From assembly GCA_017484235.1 (NCBI GenBank), contig JAFUTM010000099.1, positions 1 through 8,976 on the forward strand: a stretch of DNA of 8,976 nt, given 5' to 3'. Shown piece by piece: positions 1 to 5,045 of this stretch. This stretch comes from Selenomonadaceae bacterium (GTDB taxonomy: Bacteria > Bacillota > Negativicutes > Selenomonadales > Selenomonadaceae). Below the pieces are notes generated by a model. It was not told where the DNA came from, did not search any database, and saw only the letters and a program-made list of their open reading frames with translations. Position numbers and translations under genes: made by a program. The number at the start of each line of letters is the position of its first letter. Positions within the stretch are counted from its first letter, which is position 1.

Positions 1-1
1 G

Positions 2-1057
2 CCCAATCATTCCGGCGGATCGCGTCATCAAATGTGGTACTCACCATTCAATACAGGTGCAGGTTATGCAATGGGCATAAGAGCCGGTGCAGAAATGACG
101 ACTTTTGAGATGAGATTTATTGCGCTTCGCTGTAAAGATACTCTTGCACCGACCGGCACACTCGCTCAAGGTGTAGGCGCGGCACAAATTAACTCATGCG
201 GTGAACTTTTTCAAGCAAAATATGGCAACACAACGAGTGAAAGAGTTTACGCTGTCAATGCTGAGAACTTAGCAGGTCGCGGTCCTTGTTATCTCCAAAC
301 TGTTGGTATAAGTGAAAGTCAGGAAAATGATTTAATTAACGCTTACTTTAATATGGCACCGTCACAAAGTCTAAAATGGCTTGAAAGTGGACAAATGCCG
401 AGTAAATTTAATGTCGAAATTGGTGGAAGTGAGCCGTATATCGTTGGCGGACACACTGCGAGCGGCTATTGGATTGATAATCGACGGCAGACGACGTTGA
501 AGAATTTATATGCGGCTGGAGATGTTGCCGGTGGCTGTCCTCAAAAATATGTGACTGGTGCATTTGCTGAAGCGGAAATAGCTGCTGAGTCAATAATCGA
601 GGCAATAAAAAATGCCGAGACACCTCGACAAATTTATTTTGATATTGATGAATTTGAGCAATATTTTAGAAATGAATCAGATTTTACAGTTGATGATTTG
701 GAAATTGCAATGCAGACGGCTATGGACGAATACGCAGGTGGACTGACGCAAAATTACAGATTTAATAATAATCAGCTAAATTTGGCCAAAAATAACATTG
801 AACGCCTTGAAAAATTATCAGAAAAACTGCACGCCGATGAAATGTATGATTTATTAAAAATTTACGAGTTAAGAGAACGTCTAACAATTGCAAAAGTTTT
901 GATTGAGCATTTGAGAGCACGAAAAGAAACGCGCTGGGCTGGATTTTATCAAAATTTGGATTATCCTGAGTGCGATGATAAATTTAATATTTTCGTTAAT
1001 TCTCGCCTTGTCGATGGGAATATAAAAATTATTTTGCGTGATTTAATCAATAACTAA
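2..1057 (+). CDS. aprA: Adenylylsulfate (APS) reductase alpha subunit, C-terminal part (5' truncated by window edge)
   Basis: This is the FAD-carrying subunit of APS reductase, which with AprB reduces adenylylsulfate to sulfite and AMP in the cytoplasm. The frame is open from base 2, before the first ATG at 32, and begins PNHSGGSRHQMWYSP, so the gene enters from the left. The 351 visible residues are roughly the last two thirds of a family member. Visible landmarks are the NTGAGYAMGIRAGAEMTTFEMRF segment, split here as NTGAGYAMGIRAGAE and MTTFEMRF (about 18-39), GGHTASGYW (149-157, a His/Gly segment expected near the substrate site of the fumarate-reductase-like flavoprotein fold), and LYAAGDVAGG...YVTGAFAEAEIA (169-194), the classic C-terminal FAD-binding block. 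An alpha-helical, charged C-terminal region follows. The end overlaps the exporter gene on the other strand by 15 bp. Its partner aprB is not next to it but 1.6 kb downstream. Assignment as AprA rather than another fumarate-reductase homologue rests on family recall plus the nearby aprB and cysD. Confidence 0.88.
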   Translation, partial: PNHSGGSRHQMWYSPFNTGAGYAMGIRAGAEMTTFEMRFIALRCKDTLAPTGTLAQGVGAAQINSCGELFQAKYGNTTSERVYAVNAENLAGRGPCYLQTVGISESQENDLINAYFNMAPSQSLKWLESGQMPSKFNVEIGGSEPYIVGGHTASGYWIDNRRQTTLKNLYAAGDVAGGCPQKYVTGAFAEAEIAAESIIEAIKNAETPRQIYFDIDEFEQYFRNESDFTVDDLEIAMQTAMDEYAGGLTQNYRFNNNQLNLAKNNIERLEKLSEKLHADEMYDLLKIYELRERLTIAKVLIEHLRARKETRWAGFYQNLDYPECDDKFNIFVNSRLVDGNIKIILRDLINN

Positions 1058-1627
1058 TTTGACAGCGCAATAAATCAAAATTAGCCCCATACTTAAATTA
1101 AATATTTTGAAATGTTTATTCAGGAAATTTTGTAATATATGACCCATTGCCGCCCATGTCAATGTTCCTGATATTCCAATCAAGGTGATGACGAGTGCAT
1201 GAAATATCAACGTCTCCAATGAAAAACTCTTAGGAATGACATAAGCAGTGTAGATTGTAATAGCGTAGAGGATTATTTTGACATTGACAAATTCAAGACA
1301 GAATCCATTCCAAAACGTGATTGACTGCTCCGAATCTTCAGACGGTGTGCTTCTGATGATATGAACGCCAAGCCACGCGATATAAGCAGCACCGACATAT
1401 TTGAGTACTTCTAAAATTTCTGGAATGAACGAAGCCATAATGTAGCAAGAGACTGCACAAATCAGCATTACTGCCAAGAAACCAATAGCTATTCCAAAGA
1501 GTACGAATTTTCCTTTATGCCAGCCATGTTGACTGACCGCGTGAAGTGATAAAATATTATTGGGACCAGGCGTATAGGCAGTCACGAGAGAATAAATCAA
1601 ATAAGAACTAATAATTGTTGCTTCCAT
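1043..1627 (-). CDS. eamB: LysE/RhtB-family exporter, EamB-like cysteine / O-acetylserine efflux protein
   Basis: Inner-membrane amino-acid exporter of 194 residues, the usual size for the LysE/RhtB family, with about six hydrophobic segments. Family marks are TPGPNN at residues 19-24 and EFVNVKIILYAIT in the middle. The latter closely resembles the corresponding QFVNVKIILYGVT segment I recall from E. coli EamB (YfiK), which exports cysteine and O-acetylserine. I chose ATG at 1627 because AAGGAG lies 8 nt upstream; the GTG nine bases earlier (1636) sits inside that Shine-Dalgarno sequence. The gene is divergent from the LysR gene and convergent with aprA, overlapping its last 15 bp. Setting among sulfate-assimilation genes supports a cysteine/OAS substrate, but the exact substrate is inferred. 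Confidence 0.87.
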   Translation of the reverse strand: MEATIISSYLIYSLVTAYTPGPNNILSLHAVSQHGWHKGKFVLFGIAIGFLAVMLICAVSCYIMASFIPEILEVLKYVGAAYIAWLGVHIIRSTPSEDSEQSITFWNGFCLEFVNVKIILYAITIYTAYVIPKSFSLETLIFHALVITLIGISGTLTWAAMGHILQNFLNKHFKIFNLSMGLILIYCAVKLVID

Positions 1628-1650
1628 TGCAATCACTCCTTCTATATCGT

Positions 1651-1679
1651 ATAATACTCAATGTAAATATTAAAGTCAA
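1651..1679 (-). promoter_or_regulatory. Predicted sigma-70 promoter of the exporter gene
   Basis: Reading the minus strand, TTGACT (1674-1679) is followed after exactly 17 nt by TATTAT (1651-1656). The transcription start would fall near 1644, giving a short leader that carries the AAGGAG site. A LysR-type box abuts the -35 element and another overlaps the -10 element, so the promoter is placed for control by the divergent regulator. Predicted from sequence only. Confidence 0.7.
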
Positions 1680-1721
1680 ATTGAAGTATTTAAAATGATA
1701 TTTCATTGATATTGAAGTATT
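1653..1721. promoter_or_regulatory. Repeated LysR-type operator boxes in the eamB-lysR intergenic region
   Basis: The 11-mer ATTGAAGTATT occurs exactly at 1680-1690 and 1711-1721 (31 bp apart, about three helical turns). An inverted near-copy, AATACTCAAT, lies at 1653-1662 over the exporter -10 element. Between the two exact copies is a dyad AATGA-N4-TCATT (1694-1707). Relative to the predicted exporter start near 1644, the boxes centre at about -72 and -41, the usual recognition and activation site positions for LysR regulators. The distal box is 15 bp before the lysR start codon, which fits autoregulation. Binding is inferred. Confidence 0.6.
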
Positions 1722-1735
1722 GGAGAAATTGTTGA

Positions 1736-2623
1736 ATGGAACTAAAGTATTTGGAAACTTTCAAAACAATTATTGAAATCGGCAGTTTTACACAAGCTGC
1801 CCAAAAATTGAATTATACACAATCAACTATCACATTTCAAATTGGACAACTTGAGAGGGAATTATCAACAAAACTTTTCGAGAAAATTGGACGAAATATG
1901 GTTTTGACGAAAGCCGGTGAGCAGTTAATTCCATATGTTTATGAAGTTTTGCAATCCGTCAATAAATTGCACTACTTTGAAAATGACTTAGCTCAGTGTC
2001 AAGGTGACTTACATATTGGCAGCGGTGAAACTTTGCTTTGTTATTTGCTTCCGACGGTCTTGAAAGAGTTTCATCAAATAGCACCGAAATCAAGATTATT
2101 TCTGTGCTCTATGAACTGCTATAAGATTCGCAATGATTTGCTTGACGGTAAATTGGACATAGGAATTTTTTATAAAGATGTTGATGGTTTCGGCTCAAAT
2201 CTTATGACTCACGAACTTGGCAAATATTCATTATCATTGATAGCATCGCCTAATTTGGCTAAAATTTATAACGATTTTATAACAAACGATCAAAATATTC
2301 CATTACCTTTTATAATTGATGAACCAAATTGTATATTTAGACAAATATTTGAACAATACCTACGCAAGAAATCAATTAGATTGGATCATACAATTGAATT
2401 GTGGAGTATACCAACTATCAAAAATCTTGTAATGAATGATGTAGGAGTTTCGTATTTGCCAACCTTCACCATTAAAGACGAATTGAACAATAATAAACTC
2501 GTGGAAATTCCAACGGAAGTTGAAAATTCAACCATTACAGCGGTTTGCGCTCATCATAAGAATAAGTGGATTAGTCCATTGATGAAATTATTTATAACAC
2601 TTTGCAAAAAACATTTTAAATAA
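1736..2623 (+). CDS. LysR-family transcriptional regulator
   Basis: A 295-residue LysR-type regulator, typical length. The N-terminal winged helix-turn-helix covers about residues 1-60 (MELKYLETFKTI..., FTQAAQKLNYTQSTITFQI, then LFEKIGRNMVLTKAG), followed by the linker helix and a periplasmic-binding-protein-like effector domain (about 90-293). ATG at 1736 is preceded by GGAG with 10-nt spacing. It is divergent from the EamB-like exporter and its stop is 16 nt before aprB, so lysR and aprB are probably cotranscribed. Expected role: sensing a sulfur metabolite (by analogy with CysB/CysL-type regulators, which sense O-acetylserine or N-acetylserine) and controlling the exporter and APS reductase. 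The ligand cannot be read from the sequence. A degenerate copy of its C-terminal end appears before pdxK. Confidence 0.88.
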   Translation: MELKYLETFKTIIEIGSFTQAAQKLNYTQSTITFQIGQLERELSTKLFEKIGRNMVLTKAGEQLIPYVYEVLQSVNKLHYFENDLAQCQGDLHIGSGETLLCYLLPTVLKEFHQIAPKSRLFLCSMNCYKIRNDLLDGKLDIGIFYKDVDGFGSNLMTHELGKYSLSLIASPNLAKIYNDFITNDQNIPLPFIIDEPNCIFRQIFEQYLRKKSIRLDHTIELWSIPTIKNLVMNDVGVSYLPTFTIKDELNNNKLVEIPTEVENSTITAVCAHHKNKWISPLMKLFITLCKKHFK

Positions 2624-2639
2624 TAAGGGAAGTGACTTT

Positions 2640-2951
2640 TTGAGTATCTATATTGATAAAAATAAATGTATCGGCTGTGGAAAATGTGCTGAAATTTGTC
2701 CAGGAAACTTGCTGCAAATAAAAAATCGCCGCGCTGAGATTCGTGACGTTAGAGATTGCTGGGGCTGTACGGCTTGCGTAAAAATTTGTCCTAAAAATGC
2801 AATTTACTATCAACTTTCGGCAGATTTAGGCGGTGCTGGCTCTAAACTTTCAGTTAAAAATTCTCAAACCAATTTAACTTGGATCGTCAATAAATCCAAC
2901 GGTGAAATTATCAGTATAAACATTGATAAAACTCAGTCTAACAAATACTAA
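2640..2951 (+). CDS. aprB: APS reductase beta subunit, short two-cluster ferredoxin form
   Basis: Electron-transfer partner of AprA, carrying two [4Fe-4S] clusters. Its 103 residues hold CIGCGKCAEICP (Cys 10, 13, 16, 20) and CWGCTACVKICP (Cys 40, 43, 46, 50). The Trp after Cys40 matches the CWxC arrangement I recall from AprB. The tail ...TWIV...NG...IDKTQSNKY is short compared with the roughly 150-residue AprB of dissimilatory sulfate reducers and fits the assimilatory type. The start is TTG at 2640: no in-frame ATG exists nearby, and AAGGGAAG lies at 2625-2632. The gene follows lysR by 16 nt. An imperfect direct repeat (2643-2661 and 2913-2931) joins its two ends in frame. Two further partial copies lie downstream. 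A generic ferredoxin is the alternative reading, but aprA and cysD in the locus argue for AprB. Confidence 0.85.
   Translation: MSIYIDKNKCIGCGKCAEICPGNLLQIKNRRAEIRDVRDCWGCTACVKICPKNAIYYQLSADLGGAGSKLSVKNSQTNLTWIVNKSNGEIISINIDKTQSNKY
2643..2931 (+). repeat. In-frame imperfect direct repeat at the two ends of aprB
   Basis: AGTAT-N4-ATTGATAAAA occurs at 2643-2661 (codes SIYIDK) and again at 2913-2931 (codes SINIDK), 16 of 19 bases identical. The offset is 270 bp, exactly 90 codons. Recombination between them would leave a 13-codon frame, the length of the micro-ORF found after pdxK. Confidence 0.75.
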
Positions 2952-2993
2952 ATCCAGTCGACTATAAAACTTTGCGAAAGGCATTTTAACTAA
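2952..2993 (+). pseudogene. Remnant of a second lysR 3' end
   Basis: Immediately after aprB the frame reads IQSTIKLCERHFN then stop; the intact LysR ends FITLCKKHFK then stop. Five of the last nine residues are identical and two more are K/E and K/R exchanges. The nucleotide match runs on through the stop codon into the ribosome binding region (2592-2635 against 2962-3004, about 34 of 44 positions with one gap by eye). The remnant is therefore a duplicated lysR end plus the following Shine-Dalgarno segment, now serving pdxK. No upstream lysR coding sequence remains. Confidence 0.6.
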
Positions 2994-3011
2994 GTTGGGA
3001 GTGATATAAAT

Positions 3012-3809
3012 ATGCCTAAGATTTACAAATCGTTGACTATTGCCGGACTCGATGTCAGCGGTGAAGCCGGAATGAATGCAGATTTAAAAACTTTTGAAGA
3101 ATTTGGCGTATACGGAATGACGGCGATGACAGTTATTGTTGCCTGCAATCCAAGAAATAATTGGAGTCACGATATTTATCCTATTTCGCTTGAAATTATT
3201 GAAAAACAACTTGAAACAGTTTGTGAAGGTGTCGGCATTGATTCCCTCAAAACCGGAATGCTTGGTTCAAAAAATTTAGTCGAATTGGTCGCAAATACAA
3301 TCAAAAATCACAATTTAAAAAATATCGTGGTCGATCCTGTGCTTGTGTGCAAGGGAATTGATGAAATAATGGTGCCTGATGCTGCAAAAGCAATAAAAAA
3401 TTTATTAATACCGCTTGCTGATGTCGTGACGCCAAATAGCTTTGAAGCTGCCTATCTCGCTGATATGGAAAAAGTTGAAACCATTGATGAAGCGGAAGAA
3501 GCTGCAAGAAAAATTTATCAACTTGGCGCAAAAAATGTTGTAATAAAAGTTGGCAGCAGAATCGAAATTGAAAATTATATTGATATCCACTTTGACGGCA
3601 AAAATTTCACTCATCACAAGAGTCCAAAACTTAATGATGTTTATAATCCAGGAGCTGGCTGCACATTTTCAGCGGCAATCGCAGCAAATCTTGCAAAAAA
3701 TTTACCTGTTTCAGAAGCTGTCAAAATTGCCAAAAATTATGTAAATCAATGCTTACAATCTTCATTCAAGTTAAACCAGTATACCGGCTCTTTAAAACAT
3801 TGGAAGTGA
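3012..3809 (+). CDS. pdxK: Pyridoxal/pyridoxine kinase, ribokinase-fold PdxK (dual-cysteine type)
   Basis: Phosphorylates a B6 vitamer with ATP to make pyridoxal 5'-phosphate, the cofactor of cysteine synthase and many transaminases. The 265 residues align along their whole length with the Bacillus PdxK/ThiD-like kinase as I recall it: KSLTIAG at the start, YGMTAMTVIV (34-43), KTGML (80-84), VVDPVLVCKG (106-115), GAGCTFSAA (214-222) and SFKLNQYTG near the end. Cys113 (lid) and Cys217 (in GAGCTFS) are the pair defining the dual-cysteine pyridoxal kinase subfamily. Departures from the family appear in the substrate loop (AGLDVSGEAGMNAD, where Bacillus has AGSDSSGGAGIQAD) and in VVIKVG, where VVITGG is usual. 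ATG at 3012 follows GGGAG at 2997-3001. HMP kinase (ThiD) is the alternative function. It is 60 nt downstream of aprB. Confidence 0.85.
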   Translation: MPKIYKSLTIAGLDVSGEAGMNADLKTFEEFGVYGMTAMTVIVACNPRNNWSHDIYPISLEIIEKQLETVCEGVGIDSLKTGMLGSKNLVELVANTIKNHNLKNIVVDPVLVCKGIDEIMVPDAAKAIKNLLIPLADVVTPNSFEAAYLADMEKVETIDEAEEAARKIYQLGAKNVVIKVGSRIEIENYIDIHFDGKNFTHHKSPKLNDVYNPGAGCTFSAAIAANLAKNLPVSEAVKIAKNYVNQCLQSSFKLNQYTGSLKHWK

Positions 3810-3813
3810 TTTA

Positions 3814-3855
3814 ATGAGCGTTCAAATTGACAAAAATCAATCAAAGCTTTACTAA
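3814..3855 (+). pseudogene. Collapsed aprB copy: 13-codon micro-ORF
   Basis: Reads MSVQIDKNQSKLY and stop. Joining the first six codons of aprB to its last seven across its terminal direct repeat would give MSIYIDKTQSNKY, also 13 residues; 8 of 13 are identical. The upstream GGAAGTGA (3802-3809, overlapping the pdxK stop) matches the same block in front of aprB. The simplest explanation is a second aprB copy that lost its 90-codon core, including both iron-sulfur motifs, by recombination between its ends. It has a usable Shine-Dalgarno sequence and may still be translated, but it cannot be an electron carrier. Confidence 0.55.
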
Positions 3856-4208
3856 AATTTAATTTCAGCTATTACAATCAGGAGAACTATTATATTATAT
3901 GATAAAAATGCAAAACAAATTACAGAAGGAATGAAAATTATTTTTCGGTTACAAATACGTTTGAATAAAATTGTGACGAAAGACATCGGAAAAAATCCAA
4001 ATGATAGCCAGATTGATGATAACTCGTATAATTTCATTGGTAGCATTGAATCTGGAAATAAAATATAGCTTGATTGAGAAAGTGAAATTAATAATAAAAT
4101 TGCAGTTATGCTTGAGCCAAAAAGATAAATTATTAAAATAAAATTGTTCACGATTTGAAAATTCAATATAAAAATCAAAAATCCTATTAAAACAATAAAA
4201 AAATGCGC
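3852..4208 (-). CDS. Possible small membrane protein, N-terminus missing (doubtful)
   Basis: A minus-strand frame open from 4208 to a TAG at 3852-3854 (about 118 residues) reads as a hydrophobic protein with about four membrane segments: FFIVLIGFLIFIL, FILIIYLFGSSITAILLLI, IWLSFGFFPMSFVTILF and IFIPSVICFAFLSYNIIVLLIVIA. A basic loop FKRICNRK separates the last two. No ATG begins it; TTG at 4178 lacks a properly spaced ribosome binding site, and the open frame starts just where the aprB-tail remnant on the other strand begins. It may be the truncated end of a real membrane-protein gene cut by the rearrangement, or simply an AT-rich chance frame, since T-rich antisense readings are hydrophobic. 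No family recognised. The opposite strand in 3856-4204 shows only interrupted frames. Confidence 0.3.
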   Translation of the reverse strand, partial: AHFFIVLIGFLIFILNFQIVNNFILIIYLFGSSITAILLLISLSQSSYILFPDSMLPMKLYELSSIWLSFGFFPMSFVTILFKRICNRKIIFIPSVICFAFLSYNIIVLLIVIAEIKF

Positions 4209-4285
4209 TCAAATGGATTGTAGAATTTCCAAATGGCGCAGAAAAAATCATTGAAATTGATAAACATCAATCAAATCGTTACTAA
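4205..4285 (+). pseudogene. Third aprB fragment: C-terminal tail only
   Basis: The plus-strand frame reads ALKWIVEFPNG, then AEKIIE, then IDKHQSNRY and stop. The intact AprB ends TWIVNKSNGEIIS, IN, IDKTQSNKY. WIV, NG, IDK, QSN and the final Tyr are kept at the same spacing. An in-frame TAA at 4196-4198 and loss of similarity upstream of 4205 show that no cluster-binding part remains. The stop codon region overlaps the end of the convergent coiled-coil gene, just as the micro-ORF's stop overlaps the end of the membrane-protein frame. Confidence 0.6.
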
Positions 4286-4596
4286 ATTTTTAAATCTAAT
4301 CCTGAAATGACTTTTGCGTGTTGTTTTCTGTATTCGTCATTATCTTTTAAACGTAATTCATTTTCAATTTGATTTAATTGATCTTGTAATTTTTCATCAT
4401 TTGAAGTTTTAATTGCATTCTTCAATCTAAGACGTTGAGATTTTAAATCTTCAATTTCAGAATCAACATCATCGGTAGACAAAGTGAGTATTTTTTCTGA
4501 ATCTTGGATCGGCTCATCATTTTTAGGATTTTCAGTTTTTTTAGGAATGTCATTATAATTTTGATAATTTAAATGACTTATACCGTTAATTTCCAT
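4282..4596 (-). CDS. Small coiled-coil protein of unknown function
   Basis: A 104-residue, strongly hydrophilic protein. The N-terminus MEINGISHLNYQNYND is followed by a disordered, acidic region (about 17-45). A long helix with a heptad-like Leu/Ile pattern and dense Lys/Glu/Asp runs over about residues 45-95 (VDSEIEDLKSQRLRLKNAI, then QDQLNQIENELRLK), so a coiled coil is likely. It has no signal peptide, membrane segment or cysteine. I chose ATG at 4596 because AAGGAG lies 10 nt upstream; GTG at 4605 would abut that site. Codon use is as AT-rich as its surroundings. It is preceded by a long structured leader with its own promoter, which suggests regulated expression. I do not recognise the family. 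Confidence 0.72.
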   Translation of the reverse strand: MEINGISHLNYQNYNDIPKKTENPKNDEPIQDSEKILTLSTDDVDSEIEDLKSQRLRLKNAIKTSNDEKLQDQLNQIENELRLKDNDEYRKQHAKVISGLDLKI

Positions 4597-4912
4597 AAAA
4601 ATCACACTCCTTAATTATTGAAGTTAAATTCAGTCAACTGCTCATGTCTGAAGACACAAGCTTGTCCATACCAACACCAGTCTTTACTGGACGCGAGATT
4701 CAAATGCTAACGCTCTCTCGTAGGTCAGACATCGTCGGGCACGCACAGCGTGTTTGTTGGTCAAGCTGCTGTGGCTTATCGAAGCTGAGAGGTTGGACTT
4801 GCTAACAGGCTGTGCCTGCCGTTTTGACCTGAGCTGATAACCCAAGCCCGTTCTTTATATTTAGATATTCATTAAACGAGTGCCCACAGCTTTCGCCAAC
4901 CGTTCTCTCGTT
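4597..4912 (-). ncRNA. Candidate structured leader RNA (about 315 nt) upstream of the coiled-coil gene
   Basis: No credible gene lies in this stretch, yet base composition jumps: the 60-bp blocks 4681-4740, 4741-4800 and 4801-4860 have 31, 31 and 30 G+C, against 16 in 4261-4320. Helices seen (plus coordinates): 4871-4880/4907-4916 with a GAAA-capped inner hairpin on the minus strand; 4759-4764/4824-4829 enclosing hairpins 4774-4785 and 4806-4818 (CAGGC-TGT-GCCTG); hairpin 4740-4752 (CACGC-ACA-GCGTG); and 4644-4651/4725-4732 (8 bp) enclosing 4677-4690 (CCAGT-CTTT-ACTGG), 4694-4720 and the palindrome ACAAGCTTGT (4656-4665). The minus strand is preferred because of the promoter upstream and the gene downstream. 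The G.U pairs seen by eye are mixed and partly favour the plus strand. An 11-codon frame MDKLVSSDMSS (4634-4669) lies near its end. Not matched to any riboswitch, tmRNA, RNase P, SRP or T-box consensus I know. Confidence 0.5.
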
Positions 4913-4918
4913 TAGTTC

Positions 4919-4947
4919 ATTTTAACCAATTTAAAATTCAAAGTCAA
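4919..4947 (-). promoter_or_regulatory. Predicted sigma-70 promoter for the structured leader
   Basis: On the minus strand TTGACT (4942-4947) and TAAAAT (4919-4924) are separated by exactly 17 nt. The start site would be near 4912, right at the base of the first leader helix (4871-4880/4907-4916). This position makes the helix-rich block a 5' leader or small RNA transcribed towards the coiled-coil gene. Confidence 0.65.
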
Positions 4948-4950
4948 GGG

Positions 4951-5001
4951 GTGAGGGCGCATTCCTCTCACGACTGAAATCGCGAGTGTCCTGCTCGATT
5001 A
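4951..5001 (-). other. Two hairpins between the NTF2-like gene and the leader promoter
   Basis: On the minus strand a hairpin AATCGAG...CTCG(C)GATT (about 4979-5000) follows the NTF2-like stop by about 45 nt, and a second one, GTGAGAGG...CCCTCAC, lies at 4951-4971. Neither is followed by a T run, so they are not classic Rho-independent terminators, though they may slow or end readthrough from the upstream genes. Confidence 0.35.
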
Positions 5002-5045
5002 ATGAAAAAATTAAAAATCCTATCAACGATAAAGAAATCTTAATT

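Larger units (their letters stand above)
4170..5025 (+). repeat. 20-bp direct near-repeat flanking the coiled-coil gene and its leader
   Basis: 4170-4189 and 5006-5025 agree at 18 of 20 positions (A5-T-Y-A5-TCCTAT-Y-A). They lie in the same orientation on either side of the segment with the aprB tail, coiled-coil gene, GC-richer leader and its promoter. A-rich sequence makes part of the match cheap; the TCCTAT core is the informative part. It could mark an inserted block, but this is weak. Confidence 0.35.

Noticed and set aside
3949..4251. Second overlapping minus-strand frame (100 codons)
   Set aside because: No ribosome binding site, aromatic-rich composition typical of an off-frame AT-rich reading, overlaps the alternative membrane-type frame and the aprB tail.
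4644..4732. tRNA-like outline: 8-bp closing stem, inner hairpins and a TTCAAAT
   Set aside because: The TTCAAAT is not a 7-nt loop of a 5-bp T-arm, there is no anticodon arm of the right size, and no 3' CCA-proximal layout on either strand.
4644..4805. Plus-strand frame of 53 codons starting MSEDTSLSIPTPVFTG inside the GC-richer block
   Set aside because: No ribosome binding site, ends in a Cys/Trp-rich run unlike a protein end, and the region is dominated by helices; better explained as a readthrough of structured RNA sequence.
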